Below are positions 17,234 through 25,991 of a stretch of 46,178 nucleotides of DNA, one piece after another (the stretch's first letter is position 1; each line of letters begins with the position of its first letter). Source of the DNA: a virus. The notes beneath the pieces are model-generated. The model had not been told where the DNA came from. It saw only the letters and a program-made list of their open reading frames with translations, and did no database searches. The translations under genes and the position numbers were made by a program. The stretch lies in the IMG/VR virus record IMGVR_UViG_3300042868_005980, positions 1 through 46,178 of that record; one strand, written 5' to 3'.

Positions 17234-18268
17234 TTAGGGGTTCAGATTGGTGACGCCGACTTCGATCACGCCGATCCAGCCAGGGTTTGTCACCAAGGCA
17301 GCGGACCAGAACGATGCGCCGACATAGCCGCGCTGACCGAACGGGTCTTCCTTGGTCTTCTGGCTGGCCTTGATGTGCGTGATGTCAAAGTTGGTGTTCA
17401 GGGCAACGTCGAAAACGGCGTCTTCTGCACACACAATCATTGGGTACACGTCCACCAGGGTGCTGGAAGTCACCAGGCCAGTACCGGAGGCGGTTGCGCC
17501 GGCATTGGTGTATGGAGCCAGTTCTTTGGACACGATGAAGCGGAAGCGACCAACCGAGCCCAGCTCGTTCTCATTGATCGGCGAACGGTTGGCATAGCCG
17601 GCCACAGGGATGAAATCCTGCAGTTGGCGAATGTCGTGTTCGCAGTCGGTGTGGCAGAACACCACAAACCCGGCTTCGACAAAGCTGGTGTTGTAGGCTG
17701 GGCCGGGGGCCAAGATCTTGGTCTTCATCTTGCCGCCGTTGGCCATCAGCGTGCGGCTCATCAACGACAGCGCGTTGTAGGTCACAGCCTCGTCCACCGT
17801 GGCGCGAGTGGTGCCGCCGCTGTACTGGACAGTGGTTGCAGCCTTCATCACGCCGTAGCGGATCATTTCGCGCACCAGGGGCATGCGCTCGGCCACTTGT
17901 GCCATCTGATCACCGGGGATGTCGTCTTCGTGGAACAGTTCCACCTTGTCGGTGTAGCTGTACAGGCAGCCGTACTGGGCAATCTGCACGTTCACATCGC
18001 GGTAGCTCAGCGACTCGGGAGTGGGCGTCACGCCTTCCTGCATCTGATGCGCGGCAGCGGTAACGCTCCAGCGGTTCATCGTTGCAGCGGAAGTGGTGGC
18101 TCCACCGGTTGGGATGCGGGCACGGTAGCTGATGTTGTCGCCCTTGTTACGGGGCATTTTCTTCATCGAGCAACCGAGTGCCAGCACTTCGTGCACTTCG
18201 GCGATGGCGAGCATTTCGCCCTTGACTTCATTGATCCGCCCTGCTGGGCTGGTATAGGTATTACCCAT
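17234..18268 (-). CDS. Major capsid protein, N4-gp56 family
   Basis: A protein of 344 residues, the normal size for this HK97-fold family. It starts MGNTYTSPAG and ends with the family's typical region: FGQRGYVGASFWSAAL (about residues 310-325), then NPGWIGVIEVG. The centre contains GGTTRATVDEAVTYN and the FIPVAGYANRSPINENELG region. It forms the icosahedral shell. AAGGAC precedes the ATG, a scaffold-like gene lies upstream and a strong terminator downstream, as expected for the most abundant virion protein. Confidence 0.92.
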   Translation of the reverse strand: MGNTYTSPAGRINEVKGEMLAIAEVHEVLALGCSMKKMPRNKGDNISYRARIPTGGATTSAATMNRWSVTAAAHQMQEGVTPTPESLSYRDVNVQIAQYGCLYSYTDKVELFHEDDIPGDQMAQVAERMPLVREMIRYGVMKAATTVQYSGGTTRATVDEAVTYNALSLMSRTLMANGGKMKTKILAPGPAYNTSFVEAGFVVFCHTDCEHDIRQLQDFIPVAGYANRSPINENELGSVGRFRFIVSKELAPYTNAGATASGTGLVTSSTLVDVYPMIVCAEDAVFDVALNTNFDITHIKASQKTKEDPFGQRGYVGASFWSAALVTNPGWIGVIEVGVTNLNP

Positions 18269-18285
18269 GATGTTTGTCCTTCAAC

Positions 18286-19125
18286 TTATGGACGCTTGCG
18301 GTGCTTGCTGTATCCAGCGGCAAAACCTGCTTCGTCCGGTAACGTGGATGGCTGCGCGCGCTGCTGCATCCCTTGCGGGGCTACTGCTGCTGCGAGCCGG
18401 TTCTTGTTGCGCTCTTGCGCTTTGCGCGATTCCTTGAATTCATCCAGCCCTTTGCTGGCAATGGCGGGGTTCCAAGTGCTGTTGAGCTTTTCTTGGTACG
18501 CGGCCGGCTTTGCAGAAAGCCATTTCTTGAACTCTTCGGATGCGTAGATTTCTCGATAGTCAGGGTGTGAATCTGCTAGAGCTTCGATGTCATCGGCACG
18601 CTTGCGCTCGATCACGGCTTGGGCAATCTTTTCGCCAAAGTCCACCGTGTCAACGGGTTGCGCGCGTGGCTTGTCAGCAGCAATCGCCGCCTTCAATGCC
18701 TTGACCAGTGGCCCGGCCAGTTCGGGATACTCTTCCGCGACGGCCTCTGCATCCTTCAGTGCGGCAGACAGTTCGTTGCTGTCGGGCGCTGCTGGGGTCT
18801 GCAGTTGCTTCAGTGTGCGGTTGATGTTCCCAATCTCGCCATGCATCTTGCGAATGGCGTCCGGTTCACCGGCTGACGATGAAACCTTGGCTTTGAGAGC
18901 TTTCAACTCTTCGGCCAGGTCTTCGACTTTTAACTTCGGTTGTTCCTCAATGGCAGGTGGCGCGTCTACTGGCGTTTCAGCCTGTTCCGCGGGTTGCTCC
19001 GTCTGCTCGGTCGATGGTTCTTGAGCAACTTCGACGGGGGGTTCATCACCGCGCGCCTTGTTGTATCCAGCCATCATCGAAGCCAATTCCTCAGCTTCGG
19101 TTTGAACTTCCTGCTCTAGCGACAT
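18286..19125 (-). CDS. Scaffolding-like protein
   Basis: A protein of 279 residues, strongly acidic at the N-terminus (Glu/Gln/Pro-rich to about residue 65), then helical coiled-coil segments, with a basic C-terminus (SKHRKRP). Acidic, helical proteins with a basic C-terminal tail directly before the major capsid gene are typical capsid scaffolds that bind the shell by the tail. GGAGAG precedes the ATG. The call is from build and position. Confidence 0.75.
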   Translation of the reverse strand: MSLEQEVQTEAEELASMMAGYNKARGDEPPVEVAQEPSTEQTEQPAEQAETPVDAPPAIEEQPKLKVEDLAEELKALKAKVSSSAGEPDAIRKMHGEIGNINRTLKQLQTPAAPDSNELSAALKDAEAVAEEYPELAGPLVKALKAAIAADKPRAQPVDTVDFGEKIAQAVIERKRADDIEALADSHPDYREIYASEEFKKWLSAKPAAYQEKLNSTWNPAIASKGLDEFKESRKAQERNKNRLAAAVAPQGMQQRAQPSTLPDEAGFAAGYSKHRKRP

Positions 19126-19142
19126 ACGCTCTCCATAAATGC

Positions 19143-19163
19143 AAAAACCGCCTCGGGGGCGGT
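19143..19163 (-). terminator. Rho-independent terminator before the scaffold gene
   Basis: On the minus strand ACCGCC, loop CCCGA and GGCGGT are followed by TTTT. It separates the portal block from the scaffold-capsid block. Confidence 0.82.
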
Positions 19164-19191
19164 CTGAATGCGATGGGGGTCAGTCTTTCGA

Positions 19192-19398
19192 CTAAGCGCC
19201 ATCTCCCTTTTTCTGCTCTGGCTCAGCCAGGGCAAGAAAATCTTTGATTGCTTTGATGCGCCAGCAAAGATCCACACGGACCTCGGCGGTAGTCGCTGGG
19301 TTCTCCAGCCTGGCGCGCAGCGTTGCGAGTTGCGGCTCGTAGTAAGCGCAAAGTTTTCCCCATAGAGGGGTTCCGATTTCGGCTTGGTTCAGCTTCAT
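19192..19398 (-). CDS. Small unknown protein between portal and scaffold
   Basis: A protein of 68 residues (MKLNQAEIG) with mixed helix-forming sequence and a charged tail. ATG at 19398 overlaps the previous stop by ATGA; an in-frame ATG at 19413 would add five residues. No family recognised. Small genes here are often head-completion or assembly helpers. Confidence 0.62.
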   Translation of the reverse strand: MKLNQAEIGTPLWGKLCAYYEPQLATLRARLENPATTAEVRVDLCWRIKAIKDFLALAEPEQKKGDGA

Positions 19399-19580
19399 AG
19401 GGTGCGCAGCCATTCGCGGAAGTGGGCGGCCCGCTTCACATCGTTCTCAATGAAGATGGCGCGCACTGCGGGCGGCAGGTCTTGGCTGCAACTGCGTTCG
19501 GCCAGTTCTCTGTCGGCCTTGGCGCACATTTCTTCGCGCTGTCGCTGGTACTCAGCAACCGATTCGTCTAGCTTTTTCAT
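19395..19580 (-). CDS. Small charged protein
   Basis: A protein of 61 residues, Glu/Arg-rich, almost wholly helical with two Cys. It overlaps the portal stop by ATGA, so it is translationally coupled. No family recognised. Confidence 0.62.
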   Translation of the reverse strand: MKKLDESVAEYQRQREEMCAKADRELAERSCSQDLPPAVRAIFIENDVKRAAHFREWLRTL

Positions 19581-21856
19581 TGCACAAACGCCTGGCCTGG
19601 TGCGGCACGGCCGGCAGGCTCAACCGCTGGGGTTGTGACTTGCGCAGACATGCGGCTGTTGTTTGCCATGCGCTCCTGCACCTTCAGGCGCAAAGCGACA
19701 TTGGCCAGCAGAACCTTCTCGCGCTCCAGGGCTACGCGCTCGGTAGATGACAGGTCTTCGCGCTTGAGCTGCGCGTCCACTTCCTTCATCATTGCTTCAA
19801 GCTGGCGGTCTTTCTCCGCCTCTCGGGCCTCAAAGTCCTGGCGGGCTTTCTCAAACTGGGCTTCCGCCATCAGCTTGTCTTCTGCCGCCTTCAGTTCCAT
19901 CTGCTTGCGCTCGGTGGCGCCCTGCTCGCGCATCTGGGCAACCATGACCGGTGGAGGTGGCATCTGTGGCTGTGCCGCCATCTTGGCTTTCTTCTCGTCC
20001 GAGTAGTCGAATGCGGCCGGGTCAAACCTGCGGCTCTTCAAATACTCGTCCATGGCCCGCTCGGGGTCTTTGCCATACGAGGGGTTCAGGCACAACTGCA
20101 GCACGGCAATCATTTCTTGGCTCTGGATGTCACGCTCAACCAGGGCGGTAGACCCGCGGGCAACAATGTTGAAGTCGCCTTTTTCCTCTGGGTCTTCCCC
20201 GTACTGCATTAACCAGGCGTAATACCTGCGGATGTGCGGCTCGGTGATACAGGCATCGAACATGCGGGCAATCCGGCGCAGCACCGAATTGGCGTTGTTA
20301 TTCAGGATCTGCATCCCGCCAACGGTGTCCGGCGCGCTGCCCTGCTGGCCCTGCATCAAGGCGGGCATGCCGGTAACATCCTCGGCCATCTTCATGCCAA
20401 GCTGAATCAGGTTTGTGAGCTCAGTGAGCATCATGGGGATCACCACGGCCGACACCGGCGCCGATGCGTTCCCTGCAGCGTCGTCGTCCTCTTCCCAAAT
20501 CTTCAGCGGCTCAATCTCCCAGACCCCGTTCTGTGGCGATACTCCGCGGCGCACCACGATCTGCGGGCCGGATGCCAGGCCGGCGTTGTCTGCCAGTCGG
20601 CGGGTTGCACCAACCACAATGCGCTGAGGTGTGCGGATCTGCCGGGCCAGTCCCATGCCCCAAGGCATGCCAGGGCGGCGCTTCCATGGCACCAGGTCAT
20701 AGGGAAATTCGCCGTTGTCCAGCGGATTCAGTGCCGCATTGATCACCCGGTCATTCACCAGCGTCAGCTTGGCGGGGTAGAAATCCTTCTTCTCGTCGCC
20801 GCAATCGCAGCCCGAAGCCTCCATCTGCTCGGCGGTGATGTTGCCGTGGAAGTACCAGATGTCATACAGCGTCTTGCTTGAGCGGGCCTGCACATCCATG
20901 CGGGTAGCGGCATCGCTGCCACCCGATGGGCCTTCTGCAATGCACTTGTCAATCTGGCTGTCCAGATACCCGGGCAAGCCCTTCAAGTCCTGCAGCTTGC
21001 GTTCGCTGATCTGGTCGTATTCCCAAATGAATGACCCGTTGTGGATTGATTCGCCACAGGCTGGATAGTCTGGGTATAGGTTCCACGGGTCGATTCGCAT
21101 GGATGCCGGCTTGATTTCCTCCACCAGCACCAGCGCCGATACGCCGTCTTCACCCTGTTGCCACACGGTTGACTTGCGCTTGACGGGCACCGGGCCCTTG
21201 ATCACGCCAGAACCCAGCTTGCCAACGTCATCGAACACCTTGCGCAGCTCAGCGTGATACTGGCACTCTTCCAGCCAGTCATCAATGCGAGACTGGGCCT
21301 TGGCTGCCTTGCGATCAGCCTCAGCCTTGTAGCGCTTGAGCTCAGCCTGGGCTTGAGCCTTGGGGTCCACTGGTTCAGCGGGCGGCGCAGGTGGAGCACC
21401 GGGCGGGCCCGGCTGCACTGGTGGCGCTGGCGGGATAGGCAATGGCTCTGGCCCTTCCAGCATGTCCGGTATCTCGGTTGCCTCAATGGCAAAGTTACGG
21501 TCATCTGTTGGCAGCAGCACATCGCCGATCCGCGCAGACACGGCATCGACCAGCGGCTGTGTGATGTTGGGGAACACCACAGAGCCCTTGCTCCTTACGG
21601 CTGGCTCTGAAGACTGGCCGTTTGCCGTGGGCTTGGATACGGTGTTGACGAACTCATGGCGGTTTGCGTCGTCGTAGCCCTGGTAAAACTCTTCGTCGCC
21701 CGTCCACTCAGACTCAATGCCGCATGCAGCGCGCGCAGCTACAACGTCTCGGCGCTTGGCCGAAAGCGTTTGCCCGAGCGCGTCCAGAATGACCAGGCGC
21801 GCTTCAATCGCCTTTGCTTCATCCTGCTCGCTGGGTTGTGCTGTTAGTTCTTGCAT
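19577..21856 (-). CDS. Portal protein
   Basis: A protein of 759 residues, in the range of large podovirus portals. It forms the dodecameric DNA gate at one vertex. The N-terminal region has the polar helices and FPNITQPLVDAVSARIGD segment common in portals; the middle contains MPWGMGLARQI and the C-terminal 150 residues are a long charged helix (barrel). A proline-rich insert at residues 135-166 lies between two structured regions. It follows the terminase genes but is separated from them by the esterase-tail gene and a terminator. Confidence 0.88.
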   Translation of the reverse strand: MQELTAQPSEQDEAKAIEARLVILDALGQTLSAKRRDVVAARAACGIESEWTGDEEFYQGYDDANRHEFVNTVSKPTANGQSSEPAVRSKGSVVFPNITQPLVDAVSARIGDVLLPTDDRNFAIEATEIPDMLEGPEPLPIPPAPPVQPGPPGAPPAPPAEPVDPKAQAQAELKRYKAEADRKAAKAQSRIDDWLEECQYHAELRKVFDDVGKLGSGVIKGPVPVKRKSTVWQQGEDGVSALVLVEEIKPASMRIDPWNLYPDYPACGESIHNGSFIWEYDQISERKLQDLKGLPGYLDSQIDKCIAEGPSGGSDAATRMDVQARSSKTLYDIWYFHGNITAEQMEASGCDCGDEKKDFYPAKLTLVNDRVINAALNPLDNGEFPYDLVPWKRRPGMPWGMGLARQIRTPQRIVVGATRRLADNAGLASGPQIVVRRGVSPQNGVWEIEPLKIWEEDDDAAGNASAPVSAVVIPMMLTELTNLIQLGMKMAEDVTGMPALMQGQQGSAPDTVGGMQILNNNANSVLRRIARMFDACITEPHIRRYYAWLMQYGEDPEEKGDFNIVARGSTALVERDIQSQEMIAVLQLCLNPSYGKDPERAMDEYLKSRRFDPAAFDYSDEKKAKMAAQPQMPPPPVMVAQMREQGATERKQMELKAAEDKLMAEAQFEKARQDFEAREAEKDRQLEAMMKEVDAQLKREDLSSTERVALEREKVLLANVALRLKVQERMANNSRMSAQVTTPAVEPAGRAAPGQAFVQ

Positions 21857-21868
21857 GTGTTCAGGCGT

Positions 21869-21891
21869 AAAAAAAGCACCCGAAGGTGCTT
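21869..21891 (-). terminator. Rho-independent terminator with UUCG loop
   Basis: On the minus strand AAGCACC-TTCG-GGTGCTT is followed by a T run. It ends the terminase plus esterase-tail block just before the portal gene. Confidence 0.85.
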
Positions 21892-21911
21892 GGTGTTTGG
21901 TGCTGCGCTGG

Positions 21912-24230
21912 TCATGTAACGGTCACTGCTGAAAGTAATGGCTCCACCTCTGTCGCCAGCAAGTCATTGCCGGTGCCAGACTGGTGCGTGCCGTCTGTGC
22001 TGGCGTTGTCTTTCCACTTGGCAAGGTTCACTCCGCGCACAGATTGCGGGTCAATGTTTTGATCTATGAGCCCGTATTTCAGCCACTGAATAGAGGAAAG
22101 GTCAGGGAATGTGGTGGGGTAAGCGCGCACCACTGTTTGTCCGGCTTCAGTTGCGAAGGTGCCTGATGTGCGCGGGAATAGCCCGAGCTTTATCAGCTTG
22201 TCATACCCGTATGTTCCTCTTGCTGTCTTCCAATACGTGAAGAAATCAAGCACTGAATTTGTGTTATTTGTGCCAAACTCGTCCAGCAAAACGCGGCAAT
22301 ACTTGAGGTAAGGCGTCCAGTTGGCAGCGGTAGCTGCGGCTTGTAATTGGCTCTGTCCACCCTGAGACATTTCCAACTTTGGCAACCCGAGATTGCGGCA
22401 TGCCAGGTTGACAAAAGTACCCGTAGTGCCAAGTGAGCCGGTTCCCTCAATGATGGAGTCACCGACAACAAACAAGGTCTTGGGGTCGCCGCTCACAAAC
22501 TTGCCAACCAGAATCGGAACATAGCTCTGTGTCAACTGGCCGGGGTCTGAGCCTGATAGCAACGCAATCGCCCCAGTTCCATCAACGTCAGAGAAGGACG
22601 CGGTAGCCGGGTTATAGATGCGCCCCCAGCCACCAGTTTCTGATTGCCTGCATCCCATGATGATGTGACCAGCCGTTGTCACGGAGCCCTCTATACGCAC
22701 CCAAAATTCCGTGTTTGCCGGAAACTCGGTCAGCCCGGTGAATGCACTTGGCAATATCACATCAGACAAAACCGTGGTGTTTGCGCCGTCTGCAACGGTA
22801 AATGACCGGGAGGCAGACACCGTAACTGGCACTTGCTCTGCAACTCCCGTTACGCGCTCCAGTGCCACCTTGGTGATATTCAGCGCATTGCCTACGGCTA
22901 CGCCAGCCCAACGAATGTTCGGGAAGTCCAATTGCAGCTCGGAACACGCATGTGCGCCCAACTTGACGCGGAACCGGCTCTTAAATGTCAGCGCGGAGCC
23001 TGCGGTAGTGTTGAGACCCGCTGGCAAACGGTTGTCAACGCTCACGGTACGCAAGACGCCAGGAGTGGCGGTAGATGCCGGTGTTGGCGCTGTCAGAGCT
23101 TGCATTTCCGCAACGCTTAGGCGCGTTGGGTAAAAGCGAATACTCTTGATATGCCCCGCGTTTGTCGTGCCGGTGGTGGCAAGCAGTCGAATATCGGATC
23201 CGCTAAAGGTGGGCTGTACGCCTACAGTAGTTGCGCCGCCGTTGTTAACCGTGTCGCTGGTAATGCCGCTCCAAGCTATTGCAGTCTTGCCCCGCACGGT
23301 AGCGCCCAACACTGTGTTTGCGCCACTGCCGATGATGGGGCCGCTCCAGCAGTCATGTTCTACAACAAAGGTGCCTTGCGCGGTTGTCAGCCATGCTGTG
23401 TCATTAAATATCGCAGACTCTGCCGCCTGTGATGCCGTGGCCGCTCCTGTTGCCACATAGCCCACGGGGCCGTTTGTGGTGGTCAGCGATGCGCCAAACA
23501 CTTGAACCCGCTCAGTAGTCACCGCCGTGTAATTGCGTCCGTCCGGTGCTGTGTTGGCTACTACGCCCAAATGAAACTGCTTATTGCCCGTCGCAACCCA
23601 TGTGCCAGTGATGGCGAGCATGTAAACGCCGTCCGACATTTTGCGGTAAGTGAACACGGCGTCCGTCATTGCTGCTGTGTCTTCTACCGGGTAAAAGCCA
23701 TCGTTGCCATCAAGACGGAATGCCACGCGGACGCCGTTGTTATCAAACTCTGCCGCGCACTTCAAGTAAGCCGCGTAGTTTGTAGAGCCAGCATCCAACT
23801 TTGCAAAGATAGACCATGTTTGCCGCACGCCGGAAGTCTGTGAGCCGGGCGTTCTGCGTATGGTGTGGTAATTTGCGGTTGCGGTGGCATCAATCCGGCT
23901 CAACTGAGTAATCACACCCGAAGCTGCATCGCCAGCCACGGCTGTACTCATTCCTGCCAGTGTCCAAGCCGCGTTTGTAAAGTCGTTGCTATAGGTCAGC
24001 AGGTTGGTAAAGCCTGGCTCAATAGCCAAGCCACGGTTTACACCGTCCCACGACTCAAACGCAGGGGTGCCGGTTGCCAATGCAGTGAGCACGCCGCCCG
24101 TAATATAGTTGCGCGTGCCCGACCTGGCGAACGTGATGCTAGACGGCAAAGACGTTGTTAGATCAAGGTTGAGCGTATAAGGCAATGCTGCCCCGCTCCC
24201 CCTATTCCCCACGTAAAAGTTCCGAAGCAT
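21912..24230 (-). CDS. Tail spike/fibre-like protein with C-terminal SGNH esterase domain
   Basis: A protein of 772 residues. The first 570 are Thr/Gly/Ala-rich beta structure, with stretches like a concanavalin/LamG sandwich (FTNLLTYSNDF, KSIRFYPTRLS). The last 190 carry SGNH-hydrolase blocks in order: GDS at 590-592 (Ser592), Gly in GGQSQ near 624, GTNN near 653-656, and DGTH with D746 and H749. Such domains remove acetyl or other ester groups from glycans, so it probably modifies host surface polysaccharide during adsorption. It sits between terminase and portal, away from the other tail genes, and is closed by a terminator. The structural part is inferred; the catalytic motifs are visible. 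Confidence 0.82.
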   Translation of the reverse strand: MLRNFYVGNRGSGAALPYTLNLDLTTSLPSSITFARSGTRNYITGGVLTALATGTPAFESWDGVNRGLAIEPGFTNLLTYSNDFTNAAWTLAGMSTAVAGDAASGVITQLSRIDATATANYHTIRRTPGSQTSGVRQTWSIFAKLDAGSTNYAAYLKCAAEFDNNGVRVAFRLDGNDGFYPVEDTAAMTDAVFTYRKMSDGVYMLAITGTWVATGNKQFHLGVVANTAPDGRNYTAVTTERVQVFGASLTTTNGPVGYVATGAATASQAAESAIFNDTAWLTTAQGTFVVEHDCWSGPIIGSGANTVLGATVRGKTAIAWSGITSDTVNNGGATTVGVQPTFSGSDIRLLATTGTTNAGHIKSIRFYPTRLSVAEMQALTAPTPASTATPGVLRTVSVDNRLPAGLNTTAGSALTFKSRFRVKLGAHACSELQLDFPNIRWAGVAVGNALNITKVALERVTGVAEQVPVTVSASRSFTVADGANTTVLSDVILPSAFTGLTEFPANTEFWVRIEGSVTTAGHIIMGCRQSETGGWGRIYNPATASFSDVDGTGAIALLSGSDPGQLTQSYVPILVGKFVSGDPKTLFVVGDSIIEGTGSLGTTGTFVNLACRNLGLPKLEMSQGGQSQLQAAATAANWTPYLKYCRVLLDEFGTNNTNSVLDFFTYWKTARGTYGYDKLIKLGLFPRTSGTFATEAGQTVVRAYPTTFPDLSSIQWLKYGLIDQNIDPQSVRGVNLAKWKDNASTDGTHQSGTGNDLLATEVEPLLSAVTVT

Positions 24231-24237
24231 TTAGGCG

Positions 24238-24495
24238 TCAGACCTGGTAGAAAACAGTTGCGTCCAGCGTGCCGCCGACTGTGATGGTCAGCCCGCCCCG
24301 GAAATCGCAGGGCATGGGGTAGAACTGGCCTGCGGTCACAGACATTGTGTTGACAATGACCCCGCCTGCGTCTTCCACCTTGATCGTTCCAGAATTGGAA
24401 GATGCAACCAGAATGCCGGTCAGGTTCCCGTCACGCAGCTTGGTCGTCGTCGCTGAGAAATTAAACCGCTTGCCGGCTTCAGTTACTTTGTTCAT
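24238..24495 (-). CDS. Small beta-rich protein linked to the esterase tail gene
   Basis: A protein of 85 residues (MNKVTEAGKRF) with alternating beta-like residues. AAGGAC precedes the ATG. It lies between large terminase and the SGNH tail gene, 7 bp from the latter. It could be a head-completion protein or an adaptor for the spike. No family recognised. Confidence 0.65.
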   Translation of the reverse strand: MNKVTEAGKRFNFSATTTKLRDGNLTGILVASSNSGTIKVEDAGGVIVNTMSVTAGQFYPMPCDFRGGLTITVGGTLDATVFYQV

Positions 24496-24521
24496 GTCAG
24501 TCCTTGATGTTTGGTTGTGGT

Positions 24522-25991
24522 CTACAGGCCTATGCCAGAGTCTTTGGCTGCGTATGTGGCGCCTACTCGCTTGGGCTTGACTGCCTGGTTCTGCACTGCA
24601 AACCGCTTCATCATGTTTGCGTAGCGGGTTGCCGAAAGCAGGTCGTCGTCCATCTTGACGATCTTCCCGTCCTTGCGGTGGTACATGCGGAACTCTTCAA
24701 ACCAGTCATTCAGGTGGTTGAACACCTTGAAACGGCCGGTCTGCATGCGGTCCAGCATGTCCATGATTCCAGCTTCCACCCCGTTGCCGCCCGTGCCTTC
24801 CGGCTGGTTGTCGGCTGGTGGATGCGTTGCCTTGTCCTTCAGCATCTTCAGGCCCTGCGCCTTGTACTGCGATGCCAGCTCTTCGCCCGATCCTTTGTCG
24901 TGCTGCAGGCCATCGTGTGGCCACGCCCATGGCAGCCAGGAGCCCCACGGCTTGACAGATGCAGCGAACAAAACCGGCGTCTGCTCGCGCGCCCGGTGCG
25001 CAGCGGTCACATAAATGATGTCTGCGTCCCTGTCCCATGCCAGCTTTACCGCGGCGCTTGGGTGGTCCCATCCGAAATCCAGCCCGCCGATCTGCACCCA
25101 GTGCTGGGGAATGTCAAACGCCTTGCAGGTAATCAGGCCTTCCTCAACCGGGAAGATCCGGCCACTGCCCAGCGTTGGGATACCCATCGACCGTGCTTCG
25201 CGCTCATGCGCCGGGTAGCTGGCAATGATCGCCGCGCGCTGCTCTGGCGTGTAGTGGCCGGCGTCATGGATCGTCATCGTGACAACCCCCGTACCCACGT
25301 GCTTATCAACCAGGAACCGCTTGACCACATCCGACATGCCTTTGAGCGGCGTGAATGTCACCCAGACAATGCCCTGTGTGGCGTTGGTCCGTGTCAATCC
25401 CTCGATGTAGATGTCTTCTGGTGGCTCTTCATCGAACCACACAAAGTCCAGCGTTTCCCCCTGCCAGCGCGTGCGCCCCTGGTCGTAGGTCTTCAACGTT
25501 ACCCGGCTGACTCCGCCCGATACATGCCTGACCAGGATGGTTTCAACCGCGTCCGCAACCCCGTGGGCGGCCCGCTTAATCTCCAGTATCTTGTCGGCCG
25601 GTATGGCTCCAGTGCCCCAAGCCCCAACCGGGCCCAACAGCAAGCGCTGAACCGTATCCCGCGTGCCCTGGCTGGTTTCAGATGCCGCCCATCCCGTTGT
25701 CGGGTCATCAAATACCGCCCCTTCCCAGTCATCTGGGTAGAGCCCGGTAAGGTGCATGGCGCACTCAAACGATCCCGCAACCGTCTTGCCAAGCTGGTTT
25801 CCAGCAACCAGCAGGCGCTCCCGAATGCTCAGATCCGCGCCCATGCGGTGAAAGTCCCGCTGCTTGGCGTATGGCTGGTAGTCGGCCAGCTTGAACCGGG
25901 CCAATTCAGCCTGGGCTTCAGATAACAGTGCTGCCTGCGCCTCCGGGCTCAAGTCATCGAGCCAGTCCAGGCTATCAGCCGCGCTTTGCAC
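24522..25991 (-). CDS. terL: Terminase large subunit
   Basis: A protein of 489 residues. This packaging motor has an N-terminal ATPase and a C-terminal nuclease. Walker A is VAGNQLGKT (62-70) and Walker B is LDFVWFDEEP (181-190), with the catalytic Glu next to it. The nuclease domain starts at GLDFGWDHP (D305 region) and has a later acidic cluster in MDDDLLSATRY. GTG at 25991 lies inside the small-subunit gene with GAGAGG just upstream. Together with the small subunit and portal it packages DNA into the procapsid. Confidence 0.93.
   Translation of the reverse strand: MQSAADSLDWLDDLSPEAQAALLSEAQAELARFKLADYQPYAKQRDFHRMGADLSIRERLLVAGNQLGKTVAGSFECAMHLTGLYPDDWEGAVFDDPTTGWAASETSQGTRDTVQRLLLGPVGAWGTGAIPADKILEIKRAAHGVADAVETILVRHVSGGVSRVTLKTYDQGRTRWQGETLDFVWFDEEPPEDIYIEGLTRTNATQGIVWVTFTPLKGMSDVVKRFLVDKHVGTGVVTMTIHDAGHYTPEQRAAIIASYPAHEREARSMGIPTLGSGRIFPVEEGLITCKAFDIPQHWVQIGGLDFGWDHPSAAVKLAWDRDADIIYVTAAHRAREQTPVLFAASVKPWGSWLPWAWPHDGLQHDKGSGEELASQYKAQGLKMLKDKATHPPADNQPEGTGGNGVEAGIMDMLDRMQTGRFKVFNHLNDWFEEFRMYHRKDGKIVKMDDDLLSATRYANMMKRFAVQNQAVKPKRVGATYAAKDSGIGL

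Noticed and set aside
17375-18547. A 390-codon plus-strand frame over the capsid gene
   Set aside because: It is antisense to a well-recognised major capsid gene; His/Gly/Val-rich composition is typical of a shadow.
24504-25925. A 473-codon plus-strand frame
   Set aside because: It is fully antisense to the large terminase gene, whose Walker and nuclease motifs are clear.
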